DNA from: Leptospira perolatii
GTDB taxonomy: Bacteria > Spirochaetota > Leptospiria > Leptospirales > Leptospiraceae
NCBI RefSeq assembly: GCF_002811875.1
Contig: NZ_NPDZ01000004.1
Location: 1-64,000, forward strand
Direction of reading: 5' to 3'
DNA length: 64,000 nt
The position numbers and the translations under genes are program-made. The notes under the pieces are model-generated. The model ran no database searches. It was not told the origin of the DNA and worked only from the letters and a program-made list of their open reading frames with translations. Below, piece after piece: positions 36,843 to 46,133 of the stretch. Numbering within the stretch: the stretch's first letter is position 1; the number at the start of each line of letters is the position of its first letter.

Positions 36843-38471
36843 ATGATTCATATCACATTTGAGAACGATTTGGAACTCAATTTGAGCCCAGATCTGCCTC
36901 CCAAATCACTTTTACAAATCTCTCTCGAGCATAATATTCCGCATGTTCACGCGTGCGGGGGAAATGCCCGCTGTTCCACTTGCCGAGTGCTCGTCTTGGA
37001 AGGCCTCTCTCACCTTTCTCCACGAAACGAACAGGAATCTTTGCTCGCCAAACGGAAAGGTTTTCCTGAGGAAGTCCGACTCGCGTGCCAAAGTAAAGTT
37101 CTAGGAGACGTGAATGTCAGAAGACTGGTGATCGACGATTCAGATTTGGCACTGGCAGGAACTTTTTCTCAAGAAATTTCCGGTAACGAAAAATCGGTGG
37201 CCATATTATTCAGCGACATCAGAAGGTTCACCTCATTTTCGGAATCGCATCTACCTTATGATGTAATTCACATTCTCAATCGTTATTTTTTTCAAATGGG
37301 AGAAAAAGTCCTCAAATACGAGGGAGCTATCGACAAATATATCGGAGACGGTCTAATGGCAATCTTCGGATTACAAGATGATGATTCCTTAAAAGCAAAT
37401 TTAGCGGCGATTCAATGCGGGTTGGAAATGCAAGAAGAGCTGCGATCGGTAAACCATTATTTAAAAAAACACTTTCATACGGATTTTGAAATCGGGATCG
37501 GAATCAATTATGGAAATGCGATTCTAGGACAGTTGGGACATCCCTTAAAGATGTCTTTCACCGCTATCGGAGATTCGGTAAATTCAGCGAGCAGAATAGA
37601 ATCCACTACGAAAAAGGCAGGTAGCTCTTTACTGGTTTCGCAAACAGTATTCGATATCGCCAAGAATTGTATTCGCAAAGGTAGAACCTTTGAAACGAAA
37701 CTCAAAGGAAAACAAGGAAACCATAGGTTGTACGAAATCCTCGGTTTGGCGGATGGAGTGCTTCCAGAAAATATGGAGTTTGCAAGGTTCAAAATTTGGG
37801 ACCTAATCGATTTGCAGGAAACGGGCACCTGGCTCCAGTTAGGCGCACATGCTGCGAGTATTTTCTCTCCAGAAAATGAATGGTTGGGGTTAGATGCTTC
37901 TATTCGGTTTCCTTCTATCGCAAACGAAGAAAGAAATAAGCGATTAAAACCAAAGCTAGAAAAATTGGTAGAGCTTTGGGAAAAGTGTTTTTCAGGCAAA
38001 AAGGCAGAGGCAAGTTCTCCATCTTCTCTGTCAGATTTGATTGCCTATTCCGCTTGTATCGCTGTTGAAAAAGCAGGAGGTCCTAAGATTCCGATTTCTT
38101 TCGGTAGAAAAGATTCTCAGGTAGAAAACAGAAGGATGATCTTGCCGAATGATACAACCAACCTCGAAGAGATCTTAGATTACTACTCTAAGTTAGGATT
38201 CGATCTGAGGGAAACAGTAGCTTTACTCGGCTCCCATACTTTGGGCTGGCACAAGAACGGATCGTTTACCGAAACTCCTTATATATTCAACAATGATTAC
38301 TACAAAGACCTATTGAAGGACGGTGGAAAAAAGATGTTAGATGCGGATCGAGCATTGCTTTCCTCGGAAGATTCAAGACGGATCGTATTGGAATATGCCC
38401 TGAATGAGCAAAAATTTCTGAACGATTTTAAAGCAGTCTTCGCGAAGTTTCTACAAGGACAGAAAGAATAG
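36843..38471 (+). CDS. [2Fe-2S] ferredoxin-class III cyclase-haem peroxidase-like fusion
   Basis: This 542-residue soluble protein has three domains. Residues 1-100 form a 2Fe-2S ferredoxin with C38, C44, C47 and C82 (C-x5-C-x2-C-x34-C). Residues about 117-300 form a class IIIb nucleotidyl cyclase with metal ligands D125 and D169, adenine-selecting K165 and T240, and transition-state N247 and R251, so ATP cyclisation to cAMP is expected. Residues about 313-542 resemble class I plant-type peroxidases such as ascorbate peroxidase: SIRFPS, VEKAGGPKIPISFGRKD, VALLGSHTLG with proximal H465, and a DADRALLSSEDSRRIVLEYA region. Distal H336 is kept, but the distal Arg and Trp are Q332 and A335, the proximal Asp is N483 and the proximal Trp is F475. 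Haem sensing rather than peroxidase turnover is inferred. A GGAAGGG ribosome binding site precedes the ATG. Confidence 0.9.
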   Translation: MIHITFENDLELNLSPDLPPKSLLQISLEHNIPHVHACGGNARCSTCRVLVLEGLSHLSPRNEQESLLAKRKGFPEEVRLACQSKVLGDVNVRRLVIDDSDLALAGTFSQEISGNEKSVAILFSDIRRFTSFSESHLPYDVIHILNRYFFQMGEKVLKYEGAIDKYIGDGLMAIFGLQDDDSLKANLAAIQCGLEMQEELRSVNHYLKKHFHTDFEIGIGINYGNAILGQLGHPLKMSFTAIGDSVNSASRIESTTKKAGSSLLVSQTVFDIAKNCIRKGRTFETKLKGKQGNHRLYEILGLADGVLPENMEFARFKIWDLIDLQETGTWLQLGAHAASIFSPENEWLGLDASIRFPSIANEERNKRLKPKLEKLVELWEKCFSGKKAEASSPSSLSDLIAYSACIAVEKAGGPKIPISFGRKDSQVENRRMILPNDTTNLEEILDYYSKLGFDLRETVALLGSHTLGWHKNGSFTETPYIFNNDYYKDLLKDGGKKMLDADRALLSSEDSRRIVLEYALNEQKFLNDFKAVFAKFLQGQKE

Positions 38472-38559
38472 AATTCGATATCGCCAAAGAATCCGAGGAC
38501 CTAAAAAGAATTAGAATTTCAGTTGGAACTTTCCGGCTCAAAAATTTTCCTGGAAGTCG

Positions 38560-39657
38560 ATGCGCTTTCAACCTATTTTAGAGTACCTTCCCATTTACGA
38601 AGCAGGGAAACCGATCGAGCTGGTAGTACGTGAGTACGGAATCCAAGCGAACAAGGTAATAAAACTAGCTTCTAACGAGAACCCATTTGGAGTCGCTCCT
38701 GCAGTCCAGAATAAGGTCGCAGAGTCCGTGAGCAAAATGCCTTTGTATCCGGATGACTCTTATCATTCATTGAAAAGCGCACTTTCTCAAAAATATGGCG
38801 TTCCGGAATCTCAGATCATCCAAGGGAACGGCAGCGATCAAATCTTCGATTTTGCGACACGGTCAGTTTTGAACCCCGGCGATAAAGTTGTGCAGAATGG
38901 AAAAACCTTTTCTATGTACGCGATCTATTCCAGACAGTGCGGGGCGGAGGTAATTGCGTCCGAGACAATCGAACATGATCTGGATGCACTCTTAGACTTA
39001 GCCAAGACTCAAAAACCGAAAATACTTTTTTTATGTACTCCATGCAATCCGATCGGAGACGCACTCGATCGTTCGGATATTTATTCTTTTTTGGCAAAAA
39101 TTCCAGAAGATATGATGGTAGTCTTGGACGCGGCTTATCTTGATTTTGCAAAGACCAGGGATTCTAATAAGAATTTTGAAGCAAAGGACATCATATCTAA
39201 ATTTCCTAATGTAGTCTACACCGGAACCTTCTCGAAAGTATACGGGCTTGGAGGCATGAGGATAGGATACGGAATTTCTTCCCCCGAAATCATCCGTGCT
39301 TTCTACAAGCTCAGACCTCCGTTCAACGTCTCTCAGCTTTCCCAACTAGCCGCTACCGAAGCCCTAAAGCAAGAAAGCTTTGTGGAATCTTACCTAAAGT
39401 CTAATTTGAGTGAATTGAAAAAATACGAATCTTTTGCGGACTTGAAAGGATTGGATTTTTTTGAATCGTACACGAACTTTATCACGATCAAATTGGATAA
39501 GGCGAAACTAAATTCCAGCGAACTCTTCGAGAAATTGTTAAGCGAAGGGATTATCCTTAGGAATTTGAAAAGTTACGGAATGAACGCGATTCGAATTACG
39601 ATAGGCAGACCCGAACAAAATGAAACCGTTATAGGAAGGCTAAACGAGATACTCTGA
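38560..39657 (+). CDS. hisC: Histidinol-phosphate aminotransferase
   Basis: This 365-residue fold-type I PLP enzyme has the HisC pattern: LASNENPFG near residue 40, NGSDQIFD, and the PLP-binding K226 in TFSKVYGLGGMRIGYG, followed by RPPFNVS. It converts imidazole-acetol phosphate and glutamate to histidinol phosphate in histidine synthesis. Length is normal and the GGAAG ribosome binding site is well placed. No other his gene is nearby, so the pathway is dispersed. Confidence 0.92.
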   Translation: MRFQPILEYLPIYEAGKPIELVVREYGIQANKVIKLASNENPFGVAPAVQNKVAESVSKMPLYPDDSYHSLKSALSQKYGVPESQIIQGNGSDQIFDFATRSVLNPGDKVVQNGKTFSMYAIYSRQCGAEVIASETIEHDLDALLDLAKTQKPKILFLCTPCNPIGDALDRSDIYSFLAKIPEDMMVVLDAAYLDFAKTRDSNKNFEAKDIISKFPNVVYTGTFSKVYGLGGMRIGYGISSPEIIRAFYKLRPPFNVSQLSQLAATEALKQESFVESYLKSNLSELKKYESFADLKGLDFFESYTNFITIKLDKAKLNSSELFEKLLSEGIILRNLKSYGMNAIRITIGRPEQNETVIGRLNEIL

Positions 39658-39667
39658 GATAGGAACG

Positions 39668-39826
39668 TTATTTTTCGTACAAATCCGGTCTCAGCTTCAC
39701 TACTTTTTCCATTTTTGCTGATTGATTCTGAGCCTTTTTTTGCTTTTGAGTTTCCTTTATTTCCGACTTATTTTCGTTATGCGAGTTGATCAGTTTCTCT
39801 GATAAAAATTTCTCAGACTGAAACAT
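39668..39826 (-). CDS. Small basic 52-residue protein with a perfect Shine-Dalgarno
   Basis: This short frame starts MFQSEKFLSEKL and ends RPDLYEK. AAGGAGGT lies six bases before the ATG, one of the best ribosome binding sites in the window. The product is Lys/Glu/Gln-rich, predicted helical or coiled, without signal peptide or Cys. It lies alone between the convergent end of hisC and the end of rarA. No family is recognised. The exceptional ribosome binding site is the main evidence that it is real. Confidence 0.6.
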   Translation of the reverse strand: MFQSEKFLSEKLINSHNENKSEIKETQKQKKAQNQSAKMEKVVKLRPDLYEK

Positions 39827-40022
39827 TCCAACCTCCTTTTCGACTGAAATCGTGTGACCCGGTCCGTTCAGGTTTAGTTTCGTTCCGGATTGCGAAAATC
39901 ATGACACAATTTCTTCAAAAAATTTCTTTTTATCACAACAGAATGCCCCAGTTTTGTGACGGGAAAATTACGGGCCTGTATTTATGGAGATTTCATTTCT
40001 CAGGACTACACGCTGAGAAACT

Positions 40023-41282
40023 TCAGTAATTCTTCTTGGAAATCTTTTTCCAAAGATTGGACAAATGCTCCCGAATCTTTTCCTCCATTCCATTCTTGGT
40101 CGGAAAGTAAAATTGAGGGGGATCTTCCTTCAGATCATCAGGAAAGTAGGAAAATTCAGTAAATCCGCCAAAATCGTGAGGGTACTTGTAGCCTTCTCCC
40201 GCGCCCTCTTTCTTATGCAAAAAAGTCGGAGCATTTTTAAGCCTATTAGGAATTTTTAATTGAGTTCCCCTTTCTTTCACGAAGGCAGAAGCGGACGCGA
40301 TTCCTTTATAAGCAGCATTGGATTTCGGACACGACGCAAGGAAAGTCGTAACCTGACCAAGTACGATTCTACCTTCAGGCATTCCAATAGATTCTAAGGC
40401 ATGCAAACCTGCTATCGCAAGAGGCAATCCGTGGACCGAAGCGTTACCGATATCCTCGGACGCAAGTATGATCAACCTTCTTGCGATGAAAAGCGGGTCT
40501 TCTCCTCCTTCCAACATAATCGCCAGATAGAACAGTGCTGCGTCCGGATCGCTTCCTCTGACAGACTTGATAAATGCAGAGATCACATCGTAGTGGCTCT
40601 CGCCGCTCTGGTCATACTCGATCACCCGGCTCTCTAGGTATTTCAGTATATCCTGATTTTCGAATTTCCCGCCCGGTTCTTTTAACAGTACCAAACTTTC
40701 TAGATTTGAGAGAAGCTTTCGTGCGTCTCCGCCCGAATAACGAACCAAGCTTTCCTTTGCTTCTTCAGAAATCTCCGGAATTGGATCGATAGAAGAGATC
40801 CCCTTATTCAATATTTCCAGTAATTCCGATTTTCCAAGGGCTTCCAAACGAAGCACCTGACACCTGGACAAAAGTGGCTTCGTAATTCTAAAGGCAGGAT
40901 TTTCGGTGGTAGCCCCGATTAAGATCAGATTGCCGATTTCGACTCCTTTCAAAAGACTATCTTGCTGGGCCGAACTGAACCTGTGGATCTCATCAAGAAA
41001 AAGTAATATACTTCCCTCTGTCTCAGATCTTTCTAGGAGCTTTTTGATATCCGCGACCCCGGTGCTGACCGCATTGAATTCCACAAAAGGCAATTTCCAT
41101 TGTTTGCCCAATATTCTAGCAATCGTGGATTTTCCGGTTCCAGGGGGACCGTAGATGATGATACTAATAGGTTCGCGAAATTTATTTAATTGTGATATGG
41201 CCTTGTCTTGGCCGATGACTTGGGTGAAATCGGTGGGACGAACTCGATGTGGGAGAGGAACTTTGTCGAACAGGCTACCCAA
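40023..41282 (-). CDS. rarA: Replication-associated recombination protein A, AAA+ ATPase
   Basis: This 419-residue protein begins with the RarA/MgsA layout [16 protein letters not shown] and has Walker [10 protein letters not shown], Walker [10 protein letters not shown], sensor 1 [10 protein letters not shown], and the C-terminal clamp-loader-like tetramerisation region including [14 protein letters not shown]. It acts at stalled replication forks. The upstream Cys-rich small gene overlaps its start by eight bases, suggesting coupled translation. Confidence 0.95.
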   Translation of the reverse strand: MGSLFDKVPLPHRVRPTDFTQVIGQDKAISQLNKFREPISIIIYGPPGTGKSTIARILGKQWKLPFVEFNAVSTGVADIKKLLERSETEGSILLFLDEIHRFSSAQQDSLLKGVEIGNLILIGATTENPAFRITKPLLSRCQVLRLEALGKSELLEILNKGISSIDPIPEISEEAKESLVRYSGGDARKLLSNLESLVLLKEPGGKFENQDILKYLESRVIEYDQSGESHYDVISAFIKSVRGSDPDAALFYLAIMLEGGEDPLFIARRLIILASEDIGNASVHGLPLAIAGLHALESIGMPEGRIVLGQVTTFLASCPKSNAAYKGIASASAFVKERGTQLKIPNRLKNAPTFLHKKEGAGEGYKYPHDFGGFTEFSYFPDDLKEDPPQFYFPTKNGMEEKIREHLSNLWKKISKKNY

Positions 41283-41508
41283 TATCTTCGAATTCCCTTT
41301 TTACTTTTCGAGCGCAAGATCGAATCTCCTTGTTGCATACATCGCAGGCGCTATGACAGCACACAAGGGATTCCTCCCTTATTTTTCCGTCCAAAATATT
41401 TTCGATCAGTTCTAAGATTCTTGGAGGCAAGCCGAACCAATCTAGATTTTCTACGATGAGTTCCTTTCTGGTTTTAGGAAATAGTCTAGGAATATCTTCG
41501 GATCCCAT
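41275..41508 (-). CDS. Small Cys-rich protein coupled to rarA
   Basis: This 77-residue protein carries a compact cluster [17 protein letters not shown] (about residues 48-65) that could bind zinc or an iron-sulfur cluster. The N-terminal half is helical ([14 protein letters not shown]). It ends inside the start of rarA, so expression is linked to that gene. No family is recognised. The overlap and regular codon use argue for a real gene. Confidence 0.6.
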   Translation of the reverse strand: MGSEDIPRLFPKTRKELIVENLDWFGLPPRILELIENILDGKIREESLVCCHSACDVCNKEIRSCARKVKREFEDIG

Positions 41509-41572
41509 TCTGCTTCTTCTTACTAGTTTAACTTCGACTCGTCAATCTCAATAACCGATTCTCTTTCAGGAA

Positions 41573-42184
41573 TCAAGAAAGCCCGCCTACCCATCCAAGC
41601 TTTATCAAATAATAAAACAAAAAGAACCGAGGTAGTCTGAACAATGCAGCTAACAAATAAAGACGAAACTTCATTTTGAGCGCACCTGCGGCTACGGAAG
41701 TCCAAGAATACGGCAACGGAGTCAAGGCACCTAAGACAACGGCCCAAAATCCAAAGCGTCTTATATAAACTTCTAATTTCTCCTCATGCTTTCTGACGAA
41801 AGATGTAAAAGAATCTAATTTAGGTAATAGATATCTCCCCTGTGCGTAAGAGAAAGTTCCTGCGATTACGCTTCCTATCGAAGCAGTAGCAATCACCTCC
41901 CAGTCTTTTAGGCCGGCCGCTACCGCAATCATTAAGAAAGTGTCAGGAGGTAAAAAAATATGCACCGAGTCCGCAATAAAAATAGCGATTCCGACTCCGA
42001 ATGCACCAGTGAATTCGATGAATGCTTTCGAGATATCTAATACAGGCTCTTGAAAAAACCTTGCCAGCAGTACTACGAATAGAAATAGCAAGACGCTACC
42101 AAACAAAGTCTGCTTTAGCAATTTTGAAATTACTTGCTCGGTATGTTTTGGAATTGCTTGTTGCTCTGAGTTTACTGACTTCAA
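41573..42184 (-). CDS. VTT/SNARE-associated (DedA-like, YqaA-type) membrane protein
   Basis: This 203-residue protein has four to five hydrophobic segments and the VTT-domain pattern: GSVIAGTFSYAQGRY (small-residue re-entrant helix) and RRFGFWAVVLGALTPLPYSWTSVAAGALKM. Family members include lipid scramblase-like or flippase proteins. It begins six bases after the mutL stop, so it is in the mutL operon, with no obvious functional link. Confidence 0.8.
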   Translation of the reverse strand: MKSVNSEQQAIPKHTEQVISKLLKQTLFGSVLLFLFVVLLARFFQEPVLDISKAFIEFTGAFGVGIAIFIADSVHIFLPPDTFLMIAVAAGLKDWEVIATASIGSVIAGTFSYAQGRYLLPKLDSFTSFVRKHEEKLEVYIRRFGFWAVVLGALTPLPYSWTSVAAGALKMKFRLYLLAALFRLPRFFLFYYLIKLGWVGGLS

Positions 42185-42190
42185 GGAAAC

Positions 42191-43984
42191 CTACCGTCGG
42201 TGAAACATTCTTTCTAAGTCTTCCCTAGTCAATTTCACTAAGGTCGGGCGACCATGCGGACATCTAGAAGGATTTTCGCAATAACTAAGGCGGTTCAAAA
42301 GTTCAGCGATCAAATGATCGGACAGCTGATCTCCCTTTTTGACCGCAGACCTGCAAGCCACGCACTTGGCCATAAGGTCGTATAGTTCTGGCTCTTGTAC
42401 TTCTTTGCCGCTTGATCGATTCAAAAAATCTAATACGATTTCCTTTTCAAAACCAGGTATAAAATAGCCTGGTACTTCACGGAGTACGATACTGTCTTCC
42501 CCAAGAGAATCAAGTTTTAAGCCGACTTCTTCGTAATCGTTGAATCTCTCCCGGATATCTTCGGCTTCCTGAACAGAAACAGGAATCCGAATCGGAGTAA
42601 GCAAGGGTTGGATCCCGTAATTTTTCTTCTTGAGCTTTCGCAACACTTCTTCGTATCGGATTCTTTCGTGAGCGGTATGCTGATCTATAATATAAAAGCC
42701 ATCCTCGCTTTCCGCAAGAATGAAAGTTTCGAACAGTACCCCATAATGTTTTTTAGGAATAAATTCGGAATGTTTGACAGGAACATCGGTAAGATCCTCC
42801 AACTTTGAACCAGGTCCGACCGACTCTAACGAAAAAGAAGAAGAGCTGCGGACTTCGTTATAAAGGCCACCGACTAACAGCTGTTGGTTAGAGTCTGTGC
42901 TGGAAGGACCACCTAACAGCAGGCCCAGCTGAGTCCCCTGCCCAGTTTTCTGAGGCTCGGGGCGGAGAAGTCTGTTTCTCAGCTCGATAAAGCTTACTGG
43001 TGTACTAGATCTTAACTCCTTCTGAATCAGTTGCAAAAAGAAGGTATTGAATCCTTCTTCATCCAGAAATCTGATCTCTTTCTTCGCCGGGTGAACGTTT
43101 ACGTCTATCGATTCCGGATCCACTTCAAAAAACAAAAAGCAATAAGGATGAGCGTTCGGAGGAAGAAGTTCATCATAACATTTTTTTAATAAATGTGAGG
43201 AATATTTGATTTCAACCGGTCTATTGTTTATAAAAATATACTGACCGGTTCGATTCGATTTATAAAAATCCGGATCGCTTATAAAACCCCAAGCCTTCCA
43301 TCCTTTTCTTTCAAGCTCGACTTGTAGCAGGTGATCGCGGAAATTTTCGCCGAACAAGTCTACAATTCTTTCCTTCTTTGACTTCGGAGATAATCTAAAA
43401 TATTCCTTTCCGTCTTGGACCAGGCGAAACCTTAAATCTTCCCTACTTAGTGCCTGGACGATTACCTTTTCGCGAATTCTTCGGTCTTCTGCACGAACTG
43501 ATTTTAGGAACTTACGCCGTACCGGAGTGTTAAAAAAAAGATCTTCTACTACGATCTTGGTTCCTTTAAAGCCAGGAATGACTTCCTTGGACTCAATCTT
43601 TCCGCTTTTTGATACAACTTTCCAAGCAGACTTCCCACCAGTCCCGCTTTCTAGTGTTAGGTAGGAGATAGATGCTATCGACGCGAGTGCTTCTCCCCGA
43701 AACCCATAAGAAAGTACCATTTCCAGATCGCGTAAGGATTTTATTTTGCTAGTAGCATGGCGCCTAAGAGCGAGCTCTATATCTTCCTCTTCAATTCCGG
43801 AACCGTCGTCGGAGACAATCAAAGAAGTCAGTCCACCATCCCTGCTTTCTATCTCGATCGTTGAAGCCCCGGAATCGACTGAGTTTTCCATCAACTCTTT
43901 GAGTACGGAATGAGCCGACTCTATGACTTCGCCTGCCGCGATTTGATTGATTAGCTCTGGAGTGAGTTCCTGGATTTTTCCCAT
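42191..43984 (-). CDS. mutL: DNA mismatch repair protein MutL
   Basis: This 597-residue GHKL ATPase has the N-terminal signature [49 protein letters not shown] and a [14 protein letters not shown] motif. The C-terminal domain is MutL type, and the tail keeps CPHGRPT. The ATG matching the family N-terminus is chosen; an upstream TTG overlapping the previous stop would add 14 atypical residues. It coordinates mismatch repair after MutS recognition. Confidence 0.95.
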   Translation of the reverse strand: MGKIQELTPELINQIAAGEVIESAHSVLKELMENSVDSGASTIEIESRDGGLTSLIVSDDGSGIEEEDIELALRRHATSKIKSLRDLEMVLSYGFRGEALASIASISYLTLESGTGGKSAWKVVSKSGKIESKEVIPGFKGTKIVVEDLFFNTPVRRKFLKSVRAEDRRIREKVIVQALSREDLRFRLVQDGKEYFRLSPKSKKERIVDLFGENFRDHLLQVELERKGWKAWGFISDPDFYKSNRTGQYIFINNRPVEIKYSSHLLKKCYDELLPPNAHPYCFLFFEVDPESIDVNVHPAKKEIRFLDEEGFNTFFLQLIQKELRSSTPVSFIELRNRLLRPEPQKTGQGTQLGLLLGGPSSTDSNQQLLVGGLYNEVRSSSSFSLESVGPGSKLEDLTDVPVKHSEFIPKKHYGVLFETFILAESEDGFYIIDQHTAHERIRYEEVLRKLKKKNYGIQPLLTPIRIPVSVQEAEDIRERFNDYEEVGLKLDSLGEDSIVLREVPGYFIPGFEKEIVLDFLNRSSGKEVQEPELYDLMAKCVACRSAVKKGDQLSDHLIAELLNRLSYCENPSRCPHGRPTLVKLTREDLERMFHRR

Positions 43985-44006
43985 TGGATTAATTCCCAGG
44001 ATTTTT

Positions 44007-44020
44007 GTGGGAATTCCCAC
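44007..44020. promoter_or_regulatory. 14-bp perfect palindrome upstream of mutL
   Basis: GTGGGAATTCCCAC lies between the kinase stop codon and the mutL start. It could be an operator, a small hairpin in the mRNA leader or coincidence. It matches no operator I can name. Confidence 0.3.
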
Positions 44021-44022
44021 TG

Positions 44023-46053
44023 TCAAGGTTGGATTTCAGGTTTTGCTAGATACAATTCTAATGTGAAAGCCGAGCCTTTACCAGGTTCACTCCTCACATA
44101 AACATCTCCGTCCATTTTTCTCGCGAGCGCCCTGCACAGAGATAAGCCCAAACCGGCTCCTTGAAACGGCTTTGTCACTCCCGAATCCACCTGTTGGAAA
44201 GGAGTAAAAATTGTATTGAGCTTATCTTCCGGAATTCCTATGCCAGTATCTTCTACTACGAATCGCAGCTTATAATTATGATCAGTCTCTTCTAGTAATT
44301 CTGCCTTTAGACTGATTTCTCCCTCTTTAGTGAACTTTTCTGCGTTTTCCAAAAGTCCGAGGATCATTTTTTTGAATCTCTCCTCGTCTCCCATCGCGGC
44401 CTCCGGCAGATTTTCAGTAATATCTACGGTGAATTTTACTCCTTTTCTCTTGATTAGATGCTCTATTCTCATTGCTGCTTCGTATAACGCGGCTCGTAAA
44501 ACGAACTTTTTACTCAATAAAAGCAAAGTACCTTTTTCCAAGTTCGAAGCATCGAGCATGGTTCCGAGAATGATCATCATCGCGTCCCCGCTTCGCTTTA
44601 GCAATTCTACCATTTCTCTTTGGTCTGGCTTGAGTTCGCTATCCAAAAGCATTTCGGTGATGCCCATGATCCCGTTCATAGGCGTCCGGACTTCGTGATC
44701 TACGTTGATTAAGAATTCGCTCTTTGCTCGGTTGGCGGCTTGCGCCTCGTCTCTTGCGGATTCCAATTCTTTGGTTCTTCTGCCGACTAACTCCTCTAAG
44801 TTTCTATTCAGCATTTCCTGGACTCTTTCTTTCTCCTTGAATTCGTGTAACAACTTTTGAGAAAGAGAAAGTGCATTAGAAAGTACGAATAAAGCGACTC
44901 CGACTCCTCCGAGCTCCCAAGAATCCATTACCTCTGAGTGATATAAGATTTCACTACCTACCATGAGGAGGATGCTTAGGAATCCGATCAAATAAATCCA
45001 AGCTCCCGACCAACCTCTTCTCACCGCGTCACCTAATACAAGGGCAGCATTGAGTCCCAGACCTAGATATAAACCGTAGGAAGGAACAATTAGGTGCGAA
45101 TAGGTTGCGGGGTTGGTGGCGAGTGTAATCAAGGAAAATCCAATCGCTACTGCATAACCCATATACAAACCTATTTTGCGAAGTTCCGTGGGAAATACTA
45201 AATATAGAAAATGCACTCCTAGGGGCATGCTCATGAACCAAGAAATGAACTCGATTCGAAGGTATACCGAATGCCCTACCTCGAAATGTTCAGGAAGCAA
45301 TCTATGGCCGGTCGAATACAATCTCAAAAAAACGCTCAGACAAAAGAAGCCGAGCACAAGAGCAGATCTTTCTTGTTTATAAAAAACTGATACAAAAATA
45401 TGGAATAGACTCAGGAAGAGCATTCCACCTGAAACAATAGCCTCTAGATCCCTTCTGTCCAAATAAAATCGATTTAGGCATTCAGCTTTTCCTAAGACCG
45501 GCGGCTTCCACAAGCCTCCCTTTCTATAGTTATAATTGGATATTTCAAAATCTAAATTTGCCTTTTTAGACCAGGTGGGGAGCACTACGTAACTAGTAAG
45601 AAGCGACAGTGCATCGAGTGAAGGATCTCCCACTCTACCGACTTCGTGAATAGGAACTCCATTAAACAGAATGCGATAATTGGTTCCCTGGTCAAAACTA
45701 AGCAGGTGCAAGCTTTCGACTGGTCCGCTCGAGTATAGCTCTAATCTATACAGAGCCTTTCCATTCGAAGGCAGAATCTTTCCCTGCCATATTTCTCCGG
45801 TCCAGCTTCCGGGAACGGTTTGAAACCCGAATTCCTTCGGCTCTTTCGGCAATTCTCTCTTTGGTTCTTCTCCCAGCCATGCAAATTTCCAAGAGCCGTT
45901 TAAGCGAACACAGGCAACACGTTCGTTGGAAGAGACAAAATCCCAGTCCAAAGATCCATCTGTCAAAGAAGCGCGACTAGGACTCAAACCGCACTGTAAA
46001 AACTGGGAAGAAAGTAGAAATACAAACAATATGTTTCGGACGAGATGAATCAT
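44023..46053 (-). CDS. 7TMR-DISM sensor histidine kinase
   Basis: This 676-residue protein has a signal segment ending in QFLQC (possible lipobox), a periplasmic jelly-roll-like sensor (about residues 30-205, with GSWKFAW and [10 protein letters not shown], 7TMR-DISM extracellular 2 type), seven transmembrane helices (about 210-400), a coiled coil and a kinase core with H453 in [14 protein letters not shown]-box ENAEKF, DTGIGIP and GAGLGLSL. It probably senses carbohydrate-like or envelope ligands (family inference). It precedes mutL, and no partner regulator is adjacent. Confidence 0.9.
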   Translation of the reverse strand: MIHLVRNILFVFLLSSQFLQCGLSPSRASLTDGSLDWDFVSSNERVACVRLNGSWKFAWLGEEPKRELPKEPKEFGFQTVPGSWTGEIWQGKILPSNGKALYRLELYSSGPVESLHLLSFDQGTNYRILFNGVPIHEVGRVGDPSLDALSLLTSYVVLPTWSKKANLDFEISNYNYRKGGLWKPPVLGKAECLNRFYLDRRDLEAIVSGGMLFLSLFHIFVSVFYKQERSALVLGFFCLSVFLRLYSTGHRLLPEHFEVGHSVYLRIEFISWFMSMPLGVHFLYLVFPTELRKIGLYMGYAVAIGFSLITLATNPATYSHLIVPSYGLYLGLGLNAALVLGDAVRRGWSGAWIYLIGFLSILLMVGSEILYHSEVMDSWELGGVGVALFVLSNALSLSQKLLHEFKEKERVQEMLNRNLEELVGRRTKELESARDEAQAANRAKSEFLINVDHEVRTPMNGIMGITEMLLDSELKPDQREMVELLKRSGDAMMIILGTMLDASNLEKGTLLLLSKKFVLRAALYEAAMRIEHLIKRKGVKFTVDITENLPEAAMGDEERFKKMILGLLENAEKFTKEGEISLKAELLEETDHNYKLRFVVEDTGIGIPEDKLNTIFTPFQQVDSGVTKPFQGAGLGLSLCRALARKMDGDVYVRSEPGKGSAFTLELYLAKPEIQP

Positions 46054-46133
46054 TCGTTCTAACTCGCGAGGATCTTCACCTCGCCTTGAAAACGTCTAAG
46101 ATTTACATCGCCACTGTATTAAGAAAAGCAAAA

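Noticed and set aside
39996..40020. Hairpin TTTCTCAG/CTGAGAAA after rarA as a terminator
   Set aside because: The stem is short and AT-rich and no clear U-tract follows in the direction of rarA transcription.
43985..44026. Upstream TTG start for mutL overlapping the kinase stop
   Set aside because: It would add 14 residues before the conserved MutL N-terminus; the ATG start fits the family.
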